Positions 54,466 to 63,269 of a stretch of 64,000 nucleotides of DNA are shown here, in pieces. The notes under the pieces were generated by a model, which did no database searches, was not told the origin of the DNA, and was given only the letters and a program-made list of their open reading frames with translations. The position numbers and the translations under genes were made by a program. The stretch lies in contig NZ_QVFV01000001.1 in the NCBI RefSeq assembly GCF_004212215.1, forward strand, positions 444,814 to 508,813, written 5' to 3'. This stretch comes from Leptolyngbya iicbica LK (lineage in GTDB: Bacteria; Cyanobacteriota; Cyanobacteriia; Phormidesmidales; Phormidesmidaceae). The number at the start of each line of letters is the position of its first letter. Within the stretch, counting starts at the first letter, position 1.

Positions 54466-55128
54466 ATGGCATCTTCGGATCAAACTGTATGGCTGCGTCG
54501 GCTGCCGATCGCCGTGGGCAGCGTGGGCAGCTTACTCTTGATGATCAACCGCGGGTTGACTGCTGCATTGACTGACTCGCAAGCGCGGTCAGACGTGATG
54601 GGAATTATTTTGTGTGCGGTGTTGGTGCTCACTGGGCTGCTGTGGCAGCGAGTACAGCCTAAATCGCCCGATGCCGTACCTCTTCAAGGTGTCGAAGGCT
54701 TTGAACTGGATGCCAGTCTACCCGAAACCCTGCAAACGGAACTGGCATGGGCCTCGCATTTGTTGTTAACCAACACCGTCACCAGGGCGATCGTGGCTTA
54801 CTACGACGGTCGTGTGCTCATGCGTCGGGGCGTTTTGGGACCGACCGATGAAGTGACTGTTGGAGCTATTCTCACGCGAGTTTTAGAAAAGGGAAAGGCG
54901 GTCTATTTAGTGGATATGAAGCTGTACCCAGGTCGAGTGGAATTCAATTATTTGCCGGAGAATACGCAAGGACTCATCTGTCAACCGATGGGCAAAAAAG
55001 GTGCGCTAATTTTGGGAGCAAATGCCCCCCGCAGCTACACCCAGCAAGACGAAATTTGGATTGAAGGCATTGCCGATAAGCTGGGCGAAACATTTGATCG
55101 CACCCTCAATCCGGATCCAGTGCCCTAA
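54466..55128 (+). CDS. Cofactor assembly of complex C subunit B (CCB-type)
   Basis: A 220-residue protein with a short N-terminus, two membrane segments (LPIAVGSVGSLLLMINRGLTAAL and VMGIILCAVLVLTGLLWQRV) and a soluble C-terminal part (GFELDASLPETLQTELAWASHLLLTNTVTRAIVAYYDGRVLMRRGV, WIEGIADKLGETF). This matches the CCB2/CCB4-like proteins that help attach the extra c-type haem (c_n/c_i) to cytochrome b6 of the b6f complex. ATG 54466 is chosen from homology; the frame extends upstream to 54358. Right of the IS630 element. Confidence 0.75.
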   Translation: MASSDQTVWLRRLPIAVGSVGSLLLMINRGLTAALTDSQARSDVMGIILCAVLVLTGLLWQRVQPKSPDAVPLQGVEGFELDASLPETLQTELAWASHLLLTNTVTRAIVAYYDGRVLMRRGVLGPTDEVTVGAILTRVLEKGKAVYLVDMKLYPGRVEFNYLPENTQGLICQPMGKKGALILGANAPRSYTQQDEIWIEGIADKLGETFDRTLNPDPVP

Positions 55129-55280
55129 GCCAGTCAGCAGGGGCTAACGGGAAATCTGCCGACACTATTCACCGATCCCCCCTGCATTATGGTTGGGAAT
55201 AGTTTGGAGTCATTATGGAACATGGCCAGACAAGCTCCTCGTCCAGAGATAACGCGGCACTCATCCTGAGCAGATTTGTG

Positions 55281-55757
55281 TCATTGCGATCGCCGTCGCT
55301 TAGCAAACCAGGTCTGCAATTGCTCTCGACACTGAGTTTCGAGAATACCGTTGAGCACCGCAAGGCGATGGTTAGAGGCAGGACCGTCAGGAATGTTGAG
55401 GACTGAACGCACGGCCCCAGCTTTTAAATCATCTGCACCGTATACCAGCAAACTCACGCGACTCAGGGCGATCGCCCCCGCACACATGGGGCAGGGTTCC
55501 AGGGTGACGTACAGAGTACAGCCAGTCAGATTCCAGTTGCGGCGTGATTGCCCAGCTAGTCGCAGAGCCATGATCTCAGCATGGGCGGTGGGATCATGTC
55601 CCCTTTCACGAAAGTTGGCCGCGCGGGCAATCAGCTGATCCTGCTCGTCTACCACGATCGCGCCCACAGGGACTTCGCCAACGGCTCCAGCCTCAGCGGC
55701 AAGGGCGATCGCTTGCGCCATCCAAGCCTGATGGCGCTGATAAGTTTCGTCCAACAT
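55281..55757 (-). CDS. tadA: tRNA adenosine(34) deaminase TadA
   Basis: A 158-residue zinc deaminase of the CDA fold. HAEIMAL (zinc His and catalytic Glu) and PCPMCAGAI (two zinc Cys) are the defining motifs; EVPVGAIVVD precedes them. It converts adenosine 34 of tRNA-Arg(ACG) to inosine and is essential in most bacteria. ATG 55757 is chosen because homology begins at LDETYQRHQAWM; the longer frame covers repeat-containing DNA. Confidence 0.93.
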   Translation of the reverse strand: MLDETYQRHQAWMAQAIALAAEAGAVGEVPVGAIVVDEQDQLIARAANFRERGHDPTAHAEIMALRLAGQSRRNWNLTGCTLYVTLEPCPMCAGAIALSRVSLLVYGADDLKAGAVRSVLNIPDGPASNHRLAVLNGILETQCREQLQTWFAKRRRSQ

Positions 55758-55806
55758 GAAGGCTAAGGGATGAGAACTGAATAAATTCCGCAATTTGCCT
55801 TGAAGT

Positions 55807-55925
55807 AACTCACCCTGCTGCCTCGCCTGGGCGGGGCAGTGGGGTGAGTTGGCCGGTAGTGTTAGCGATCGGAACCCACCCCGCCCTGCAGGCACCCCTC
55901 CCGAGAGGGGATAAATCAGCACATA
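55807..55925. repeat. Hairpin-rich spacer between tadA and mdh
   Basis: AACTCACCC (55807-55815) pairs with GGGTGAGTT (55842-55850) around an inner GCTGCC/GGGCAG stem, and CCCCTCCCGAGAGGGG follows near 55905-55920. Structured, non-coding, with the look of repeat elements. The first hairpin is near the tadA promoter. Confidence 0.5.
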
Positions 55926-55955
55926 ATTTAATTTCCGATCCTAAGCTCAAGATGG

Positions 55956-56951
55956 CTAGACACCGACCGCTAGTGGCTTAGGTGCCTCCAGCAACTGCGT
56001 AAGTTTTTGAATATTAGCCTTAATCGCTGCCGCTGAGGTCACCAGTGCGGTTTGCTGTTCGGCGCTCAAAGACAGCTCGACCACTGACTCGACCCCTTGC
56101 TGACCAATGCGACAAGGCACACCGATATAGAGATCACGCAGACCATATTGCCCAGTGAGATAGGTCGCCGCTGGCAAGATACGATGCCGATTCATCAAGA
56201 TAGCTTCCACCATGCCGTAAATTGAGGCCGCCGGGGCGTAATATGCGCCTCCTGTTTTCAGCAAGTTGACGATTTCGGCCCCACCGTTGCGAGTGCGAGT
56301 CACCAGGCGATCGACCGTCAGCGGATCCAACAGTTCGGTCAGGGGGATGCCGCTGACCGCCGCGTAATCGGGTAGCGGCACCATCAAGTCACCATGCCCC
56401 CCCAGGACCAATGCTGAAACATCTTCCGGCGGCACATTGAGTTCCATGGCAATAAACGTACGAAACCGGGCCGAGTCTAAAATGCCGGCCATGCCAATGA
56501 CGTGCTCAGCGGGCAGACCACTGGTTTGCCAAGCTAGATAGGTCATGACATCCAGCGGATTCGTAACGATGATGAATTTGGCCTCGGGCGAGTAGGCGAT
56601 CGCCTGCTGGACGGTTGCCTGCACAATGCGGCCATTCACCTGCATCAAATCATCTCGCGACATCCCCGGTTGACGCGGTTTTCCAGCGGTCACTACGACC
56701 ACATCCGAATCCGCCGTATCGCTGTAGTCATTGGTGCCCACGATGTGCTGCGGTCGCATTTCTAAACCGCTGGCCTCGGTCAAATCAAGGGCAATGCCCT
56801 GGGGCCGCCCTTCCACCACATCGAGTAACACCACATCGGCTAAATGGGTGTCCAAAATTCGCTTCGCCAGGGAACTGCCCACATTGCCTGCACCCACCAC
56901 CGTCACCTTTGGCACATAGCGTAGCGACGTTTTCGGTAAATTATTCATCAT
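55956..56951 (-). CDS. mdh: Malate dehydrogenase
   Basis: A 331-residue LDH/MDH-family enzyme. The NAD site VVGAGNVGSS is near residues 18-27 and LLDVVEGRPQG gives the NAD-selecting Asp. GKPRQPGMSRDDL contains the substrate-binding Arg residues of malate dehydrogenase, TNPLDVMTYL the conserved Asn, and GGHGDLMVP the catalytic His. It interconverts malate and oxaloacetate in central carbon metabolism. Two ATGs lie together at the start (56951 and 56948). It is monocistronic on the minus strand. Confidence 0.95.
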   Translation of the reverse strand: MMNNLPKTSLRYVPKVTVVGAGNVGSSLAKRILDTHLADVVLLDVVEGRPQGIALDLTEASGLEMRPQHIVGTNDYSDTADSDVVVVTAGKPRQPGMSRDDLMQVNGRIVQATVQQAIAYSPEAKFIIVTNPLDVMTYLAWQTSGLPAEHVIGMAGILDSARFRTFIAMELNVPPEDVSALVLGGHGDLMVPLPDYAAVSGIPLTELLDPLTVDRLVTRTRNGGAEIVNLLKTGGAYYAPAASIYGMVEAILMNRHRILPAATYLTGQYGLRDLYIGVPCRIGQQGVESVVELSLSAEQQTALVTSAAAIKANIQKLTQLLEAPKPLAVGV

Positions 56952-57272
56952 TATCTCAGCCTCCGTCAGCCGCTGTTAACGGCTGATTTGTCGGCCTTCT
57001 CCAACTGCAACGGGGAGCGAGAATACCAGTTCTGGAAATTTGGCCAACCTAGACAGTTTGTTGAGCGCCCTTTTGACGAGGGGGCAGCGACCGCAAGGAC
57101 TCTGCAAGCTATGGCGCGTTCTTAGAGAATTGGCATCAGTGAAGAAGGAAGTTCTTATTGTCTGTATTAATTATGACAACAAGAAATCGTTGATGTCATG
57201 AAATGTTCACGCTTCTTAGGCGTTTTGTGTTGATCCCGACCAGTTTTTCGCCGCGATCACAATTGGCACGGC
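56952..57272. other. Spacer upstream of mdh
   Basis: About 320 bp. No gene is supported. It holds the mdh promoter and the end of the helicase gene is at the right edge. An AT-rich stretch at 57140-57200 is the most likely promoter position. Confidence 0.4.
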
Positions 57273-58754
57273 TCAGGCTTCCGGCCAATCTGCCTCAGGT
57301 TCGGCAGCATGGGGCAAAGGCTGCTGGGGCGCTGGATAAGACTGTTTTTGGGGCAACAGCTCTAACTGTCCAGTCGGACGGGGCGATCGCTCTGCTCGCC
57401 GCCGCCGCGAAATGCCCTCTTCGGTCGTCTCTTCGGCAATGACTTCATAAAGAATGGCGCGTTTTTGGCCCTTAGAGCCTTTACGCAAAATTCGCCCTAA
57501 GCGCTGGATGTATTCGCGAGTGGAGCCCGTGCCGGAGAGCAGAATGGCCACCCGCGCATCGGGGACATCTACCCCTTCATTCAACACTTGGGAGACCACC
57601 AGAATGGGATATTCCCCGCTGCGAAATTTTTCTAAGATGGCTTGGCGCTCTTTGACTGCCGTCTGGTGGGTAATCGCAGGGATCCAAAAGTCCTCTGAAA
57701 TGCGATAAACCGTGGCGTTGTCGGCGGTGAAAATCAAACAGCGTTCAGGATGGTGCCGTTCTAGCAGGTCAGCGAGAATGCGAAGTTTGCCTGCCGTGCC
57801 CAGGGCGATCGCCCGTGATTCTCGATGGGCTAACATCGCCCGCCGGCCCGCTGACGATTTGGCGCTCGCCTGCACAAACCGCTGCCACCCTTCCAGGCTG
57901 CCTAGCCAGATGTTGGCCCCTTGCAAAAAGTCGTTGCGCTGCTGAATCAGCGTCGCATAACGTGCCTGTTCGGTCTGGCTAAGCGACACCTTAATCTGCA
58001 CAATTTCATAGGGCGCTAATGTCTCCCCTGCTAAATCTTGTGGTTGCTTTTCATAAACGATGGGGCCGAGCAAGTGCAGGAGGTCTTCGTGGCGGCCATC
58101 GGCGCGGTCGGGCGTCGCCGTCAGGCCCAGACGATAGGGTGCAATGGCATATTCCGCAATCACACGATTAAAGTCGCTGGGTAAATGATGGCACTCGTCA
58201 CAAATCAGCAAGCCGTACTGGTTGCCTAAGCTCTCGGCGTGAATGGCCGCACTGTCGTAGGTGGCAACCAAAATGGGGGTGCGATCGCGGGAGCCACCAC
58301 CGAGCAAGCCCACCTCGACGTCGGGAAACACTTGCAGCAGTTGGTCATACCACTGATGCATGAGATCTAACGTGGGGACGGTGATGAGGGTACTGCGGGG
58401 CGTCGCCTGCATGGCGAGATAGGCCAAATAGGTTTTGCCCGCGGCCGTCGGCAACACCACGACCCCACGCCAAGCACTCGCAATCCAAGCTTGCAACGCT
58501 GCTTGCTGATGAGGATAGGGCTGCCAGGACGTTTGCAAAGTCAAGGTCAGCGACTCAAACTGGGCGACTTGATCGACAAATGCAACTTGCTCTCGCCGCA
58601 GCGTTTCCACTAGGGCGCGATATTGATGGGCGGGAATCCGAAACTTTTCAATGCGATCGTCCCAGGTCGCAAAGTCAATCCACGCTTTGCCCTTAGGCGG
58701 GGGATGCAGGATTAACGTGCCACGGTCAAATGTTAAATGAGGAGTTCGGGCCAT
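57273..58754 (-). CDS. Superfamily 2 DNA helicase, XPB/Rad25-like
   Basis: A 493-residue helicase. Q-tip YPHQQAALQAW, Walker A LPTAAGKT (about residues 101-108), Walker B ICDECHH (about 185-191), LTATPDRADGR (motif III), and the second RecA domain with LIFTADNAT, VVSQVLNEGVDVPDARVAILLSGTGSTREYIQRLGRILRKG (motifs V and VI). The DECHH box and layout match XPB-like bacterial helicases, possibly in DNA repair or transcription-coupled processes (inference). The C-terminal ~55 residues are Pro/Gln-rich and variable. Its start overlaps the TPR gene by 29 bp. Confidence 0.88.
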   Translation of the reverse strand: MARTPHLTFDRGTLILHPPPKGKAWIDFATWDDRIEKFRIPAHQYRALVETLRREQVAFVDQVAQFESLTLTLQTSWQPYPHQQAALQAWIASAWRGVVVLPTAAGKTYLAYLAMQATPRSTLITVPTLDLMHQWYDQLLQVFPDVEVGLLGGGSRDRTPILVATYDSAAIHAESLGNQYGLLICDECHHLPSDFNRVIAEYAIAPYRLGLTATPDRADGRHEDLLHLLGPIVYEKQPQDLAGETLAPYEIVQIKVSLSQTEQARYATLIQQRNDFLQGANIWLGSLEGWQRFVQASAKSSAGRRAMLAHRESRAIALGTAGKLRILADLLERHHPERCLIFTADNATVYRISEDFWIPAITHQTAVKERQAILEKFRSGEYPILVVSQVLNEGVDVPDARVAILLSGTGSTREYIQRLGRILRKGSKGQKRAILYEVIAEETTEEGISRRRRAERSPRPTGQLELLPQKQSYPAPQQPLPHAAEPEADWPEA

Positions 58755-59634
58755 GCACCAGCGAAGAATACTGTCGCCATTCTAAAGAGTCATTGGCCGC
58801 TGCGGGGATGGAACTCGGGTTAGCAATGGCGGCTTGAATCGCTGGACTGTTAATTACGACGTTAAAACTAGCATCGGTTTTCACCATGACGCGATAAATA
58901 CTGGGATTTACCGCGATCGCATTCCGTAACCACCGGGCCGCTTCCGTCGCTTTACCTTGCAGGGCAAACGTCGATGCTTTGCCATACCAAGCGTTTGGAT
59001 TGGGAATACGACACTGTAATGAGCGGTCAAAACTCGCTAAGGCATCGCGAAAGCGGTATAACTTGTTGAGCATGAGGCCACGATAAGTCCAGGCGTAGTG
59101 ACAGGTGGGTTTAATCGCGACCGTGGTGTCGAGACAACTCAGCGCATCGTGGAAGCGGCGCATCGCTGCCAGCGCAACTGCGCGATCGTACCAAGCATAG
59201 TAATTGTCCGGCTCTTGCTGAATCAGCTCATCAAAACAATCAGCCGCTTCTTGGTAACGGTGTAGACGCAGCAAAGCGTTGCCGCGATTGCGTCGGGCTT
59301 TAGCATCGCGCGGATTCAGCGTGATCGTCCGGTCAAAACTCGCTAACGCCGCTTCAAAATCATTGCTTTTGGCTTGCACAATGCCTTGGCCATGCCAGGC
59401 CCGAGCCTGTTTGGGCACTAGCGCGATCGCCTGCTGAAAGCTCTGTAAAGCGGCTTCATATTGCTTTAACTCACAGAGGGCATAACCTTTTTCGACCCAA
59501 GCTTTAGCATCCGTCGGGTCAGCCGCCAAGACCTGCTCATATCTTGCGATCGCCGAACGGTACCGCCCGACATTCAACAGAGCACTCGCCTGACCATGCC
59601 ATATTTGGGTTGCTTGGGTTTGAGAAACAGCCAT
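58726..59634 (-). CDS. Tetratricopeptide repeat protein
   Basis: A 302-residue protein with about seven TPR units, for example GRYRSAIARYEQVLAADPTDAKAW, KQYEAALQSFQQAIALVPKQARAW, NDFEAALASFDRTITLNPRDAKA and RFRDALASFDRSL. There is no signal peptide or membrane segment; the C-terminus after about 245 is non-repetitive. TPR arrays bind partner proteins; partner unknown. ATG 59634 is chosen since repeat structure begins soon after. The 29-bp overlap with the helicase gene implies co-translation, so the two may form a pair. Confidence 0.85.
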   Translation of the reverse strand: MAVSQTQATQIWHGQASALLNVGRYRSAIARYEQVLAADPTDAKAWVEKGYALCELKQYEAALQSFQQAIALVPKQARAWHGQGIVQAKSNDFEAALASFDRTITLNPRDAKARRNRGNALLRLHRYQEAADCFDELIQQEPDNYYAWYDRAVALAAMRRFHDALSCLDTTVAIKPTCHYAWTYRGLMLNKLYRFRDALASFDRSLQCRIPNPNAWYGKASTFALQGKATEAARWLRNAIAVNPSIYRVMVKTDASFNVVINSPAIQAAIANPSSIPAAANDSLEWRQYSSLVHGPNSSFNI

Positions 59635-59691
59635 AGCGATCGATGAAAAAGGTATGCCAACGGCCCCCTCGGATGGATTTGCCGCCCTCAC

Positions 59692-59959
59692 ATGGCTTTA
59701 CTCAACCAGTTTGAATGCGCGGCTTGTCAGGGAAATCTGTTGACTCTACAGGACTTGATAATTCAATGTATCCCGCTGGATTTGTCAGCAGAGTGGATAC
59801 CGAGCAGTCTTCTTCAAGAATTCATATAGCTGCCGGTTTCATGGAGAAACTCCGGGAAATCGCTGACTGATTTTCTAATGTCGTCAGCCCCCTCTGCACC
59901 AAGCTGACTATCAATTTTGTAGCTGCCTCTACCGCCCAAACCAGCGCATCTAGCCACGA
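59692..59959. other. Spacer between TPR gene and sensor kinase
   Basis: About 270 bp, no supported gene. Should hold the TPR gene promoter on the minus strand and the end of the kinase gene at the right edge. Confidence 0.35.
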
Positions 59960-61324
59960 CTATGGAACAACGCTTACCTCATGCAAAGACAAGGGCTGAG
60001 TCGTCATCACAATGCTAAGCCAACCACCCCCCGTCTCGGGATGGTTTTGGGCAATGAGCTTGCCGCCGTGGGCCTCAGCAATTTGTTGGGAAATTGCCAA
60101 TCCGAGCCCGGTGCCCGTATTGCCTGAGTTGGCGAAGTCATTCCCCGCCAGGGAAACGTATTGATCAGTGCTGAGGCGGGTGCGAGACATATCCGCCCGA
60201 TAAAAACGGTCAAAGATATGGGGCAAGTCACTTTCTTGAAACCCATTGCCTTCATCAATGACATCCACCCGGAGTTGCTGCGAAGTCGGGGCGGAGCCCA
60301 GCGACAGGCTGGCTGGCTCGTGCTCCACCGTGGCCCGGACGTAGATGGTGCCTTCTCGCGGACTGTACTTAATCGCGTTGTCAATCAAGTTGATGAACAC
60401 GCGATGCATCAACGGTTCGTCCAGTTGCACAATCAGTTCCGACGGCCCTTCGTAGGCGATCTGCACCTGTTTCATCTCAGCCAGTGGTTCTAAACTTTGC
60501 CAGGCGGCCAAAATTAATCGAGGTAGCTCGACGGGCTTAAGGGTGAGTCCGGTGCCACCGCTACGTTCGAGGCGACTTAAATTCAGCAAATCTTCCACCA
60601 GATTGCCAAGCCGGAGAATTTCGTTCAGCAGTCGGTCTACCCATTTCAACAGAGCAGGATCAACGCGCTCTTTCAGGGTCTCAGCAACTAGGCGGATGGA
60701 GGTGAGGGGCGTTTTGAGTTCGTGGGCGACATCAGAAGTCCAGCGATTACGTTGCTGGACCAAATTTTCTGCCTCTTGCCGATTTTCTAGAAATACGCCG
60801 ACGTGACGATTGGGCAGGGGGACACCGTATCCGCGCAACGGATAAGCCACACCTTCATTGGGGTTGATCGGATCAGGTGACACTAGGTTTAGGATCCAGT
60901 CTTGCTGACACGATCGCTGGGCGTGACGGGTATTTTCGATCAGTTGGTCTAATTCGAACGATCGCACCAATTCAAGCAACAGTCTCGGGGTGAGGGGCGC
61001 GATCGCGCCACCGTCCTGACTACTGATTGGGATGTTCAGCATCTGGCTTGCTAGCGGGTTAATCCAGATGAGTTGGTTTTCATCATCGACTTCTAAATAG
61101 CCGACAGGCGCTTGCTGTAGTAATTCATAGCTGTTGATCAGGCGGCTCGCGTCAGTAGCGGCAACGTCGCCGGCACCGCCTTGACTCGCCACAGCGGCAG
61201 TGGGCATCACTGGGTTTTCAGCAGGGGCGATCGACGGTCGATTGACCAGGCCTCTCAGCCACCAGCCCACACCCACGCTGGCGATCGCGCCAGCCACTAC
61301 ATACCAGTCGTTGGTGGTGTCCAT
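59960..61324 (-). CDS. sphS: Sensor histidine kinase, probably SphS
   Basis: A 454-residue kinase. A hydrophobic N-terminus (WYVVAGAIASVGVGWWLRGLV, about 7-27), then a PAS domain (LLQQAPVGYLEVDDENQLIWINPLASQML, about 68-96), the phospho-acceptor region SDVAHELKTPLTSIRLVAETL (about 196-216), and catalytic boxes NLIDNAIKYSP (N), VIDEGNGF (G1), FDRFYR (F), GTGLGLAI (G2). The H-box with VAHELKTPLTSIRLVAE and the short membrane anchor fit the phosphate-limitation kinase SphS. Its likely partner is the SphR-like regulator at 27490-28251. A CTTAACCT Pho-box-like octamer lies about 100 bp upstream (minus strand near 61420-61430). Confidence 0.8.
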   Translation of the reverse strand: MDTTNDWYVVAGAIASVGVGWWLRGLVNRPSIAPAENPVMPTAAVASQGGAGDVAATDASRLINSYELLQQAPVGYLEVDDENQLIWINPLASQMLNIPISSQDGGAIAPLTPRLLLELVRSFELDQLIENTRHAQRSCQQDWILNLVSPDPINPNEGVAYPLRGYGVPLPNRHVGVFLENRQEAENLVQQRNRWTSDVAHELKTPLTSIRLVAETLKERVDPALLKWVDRLLNEILRLGNLVEDLLNLSRLERSGGTGLTLKPVELPRLILAAWQSLEPLAEMKQVQIAYEGPSELIVQLDEPLMHRVFINLIDNAIKYSPREGTIYVRATVEHEPASLSLGSAPTSQQLRVDVIDEGNGFQESDLPHIFDRFYRADMSRTRLSTDQYVSLAGNDFANSGNTGTGLGLAISQQIAEAHGGKLIAQNHPETGGGWLSIVMTTQPLSLHEVSVVP

Positions 61325-61956
61325 GATTGTGCGGGCACTCCCTGCGGCAACGTAGCGTCGTTCGGTAGACCCAGACTAGTTGCACATCAAATCAGCAATT
61401 CAACATACATTAACAACAAAAGGTTAAGAACAAAGAACTGTCTGTGAGATGAGTCAGCGATAACGCAGCCAGCCAAGGGGCGCAGGCACCTCATCTCCAT
61501 ATCCGACATTCTGCTGGCCAATTTTCACTGCTTTCGGTGACGGGTACTCATTGCCTCAGGGCATGCTTCGAGTTGCTGTTCAATTAAGTGAGACCAATCG
61601 CCTCAGCACTCGGAACCCGCTCTCGGCCTGTATTGCAACGGGCAGGGAAAATTTGCGAAATTCAGATGAAATTCCGGGGTCGCTGTCATGGTAGGAAATT
61701 GCTAAGAGAGTATTGTTCATGAGGCACAGCATTCTGGCGGCAGGCAAAGCGCCCTTTGGATTGAAATTGATGGGGCGATCAATGGGCGATCGCTCAATCA
61801 ATTTTGGTCACGCGGGGTTCTCTTGAACACTGGGACACGCAGCGGCGCCCTCAATGGCTGGAGTATGGCATGCCTTCAAGCAGCGTCGATACCCCACCTT
61901 GGTTGCCAGCGTGCTGTAGCCCCAATGAGACTTTATTGAGTGAATAGGGGACGATT
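61325..61956. other. Long intergenic region between sphS-like and rfbB genes
   Basis: About 630 bp. A 73-codon minus-strand frame at 61580-61801 exists but has no ribosome-binding site or family; not called. CTTAACCT (minus strand, about 61422-61432) is an exact Pho-box half. The remainder shows no repeat or RNA that I recognise. Confidence 0.4.
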
Positions 61957-63015
61957 TTGACTCACAACACAAACGCTAAAGGACAGAACAAGCGAGTGCT
62001 GGTGACGGGTGGAGCCGGTTTTATTGGCTCTAATTTTGTCCATTACTGGCATCGCCAGGCTGATTTACTGGTCGTGCTCGATGCGTTAACCTATGCCGGT
62101 CATCGCGCCACTCTGGCCGATTTAGAAGGTGCCGACGGCTTTAAGTTTGTGGAAGGCGATATTGGGAATGCGGAGTTGGTGAGTCAGTTATTGACCGCCT
62201 ATGAGATTGACACCATCATTCACTTTGCGGCGGAATCCCATGTCGATCGCTCCATTTTAGGCCCAGCGGCGTTTGTGCAAACCAATGTAGTGGGCACTTT
62301 CACCTTGCTTGAGGCATTTCGCCATCGTTGGGAAGCGCAAGGCAAACCGGAGCATTTTCGCTTTTTGCATGTCTCGACTGACGAAGTCTTTGGGAGTTTG
62401 GGGCCAACCGATCCGGCGTTTAGTGAAACGACCCCTTATGCCCCCAATAGTCCGTATTCCGCCTCCAAAGCCGGGAGTGATCACCTGGTGCGGGCTTATT
62501 TTCATACGTTTAATTTGCCGACATTAATTACCAACTGTTCGAATAATTACGGCCCCTATCAATTTCCCGAAAAGCTGATCCCCCTAATGTGCGTGAATAT
62601 TTTGTCGGGGCAGCCGCTCCCCATTTATGGCGATGGGCAAAATGTGCGCGATTGGCTGCATGTCACCGATCACTGTGAGGCGATCGCGACGGTGTTGCAA
62701 AAAGCCGCACCGGGAGAGACCTACAACATTGGCGGCAATAACCAGGTCAAAAATATCGATATCGTGCAGCAGCTGTGCGATTTGATGGATGAATTGGCCG
62801 ACGGGTTACCCATTTCTCCGGCCCGAGAGCTGATTACCTTTGTGACCGATCGCCCCGGGCACGATCGCCGCTACGCCATGGATAGTTCGAAACTGCAGCG
62901 CGAGCTCGGATGGCAACCGAAGTATGACTTTGCCACGGGGCTGGCCCAAACCGCCCAGTGGTACCTTGACAACGAAGCGTGGTGGCGGCCTCTGCTAGAG
63001 CGATCGCGGGCATAA
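61957..63015 (+). CDS. rfbB: dTDP-glucose 4,6-dehydratase (RmlB)
   Basis: A 352-residue short-chain dehydrogenase/reductase. NAD site TGGAGFIGSNFV (about 18-29), HFAAESHVDRSI, the active-site pair STDEVFGSLG (Asp-Glu for dehydration) and YSASKAGSDHLV (Tyr-x3-Lys), then NCSNNYGPYQFPEKLIPLM. The reaction makes dTDP-4-keto-6-deoxyglucose, the branch point of dTDP-rhamnose synthesis for surface polysaccharides. The start is TTG 61957 with AGGGGA upstream. A glycosyltransferase gene follows, so this may be the beginning of a cell-surface polysaccharide cluster. Confidence 0.95.
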   Translation: MTHNTNAKGQNKRVLVTGGAGFIGSNFVHYWHRQADLLVVLDALTYAGHRATLADLEGADGFKFVEGDIGNAELVSQLLTAYEIDTIIHFAAESHVDRSILGPAAFVQTNVVGTFTLLEAFRHRWEAQGKPEHFRFLHVSTDEVFGSLGPTDPAFSETTPYAPNSPYSASKAGSDHLVRAYFHTFNLPTLITNCSNNYGPYQFPEKLIPLMCVNILSGQPLPIYGDGQNVRDWLHVTDHCEAIATVLQKAAPGETYNIGGNNQVKNIDIVQQLCDLMDELADGLPISPARELITFVTDRPGHDRRYAMDSSKLQRELGWQPKYDFATGLAQTAQWYLDNEAWWRPLLERSRA

Positions 63016-63269
63016 GGACAGCAACTGGACATTCCAGCCATATTGTCGTCAGCGATCGCGGGAGCGAGCCTTCCCCCAGCAGCGGTGAAGCCAGCGTCCG
63101 TGGATTTCTCCCTGAATGGGGAGGCCATTTTGAGAATGGGTTTTCGGCGATCGCCCTTGCCAAGCGTCCGCATTAGGGGATGATGGATGCTGGATGTTGA
63201 TGGGGCTCGTCCGGTGGCGATCGCTGTTGACTTCATGGCCATTGACTCTGCTAGCCCCCAATTGCCTGC
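63016..63269. other. Spacer between rfbB and the glycosyltransferase gene
   Basis: About 250 bp with HIP1 sites and no supported ORF. Confidence 0.35.

Noticed and set aside
61580-61801. 73-codon minus-strand frame
   Set aside because: Composition looks like shadow coding and no start signal is present.
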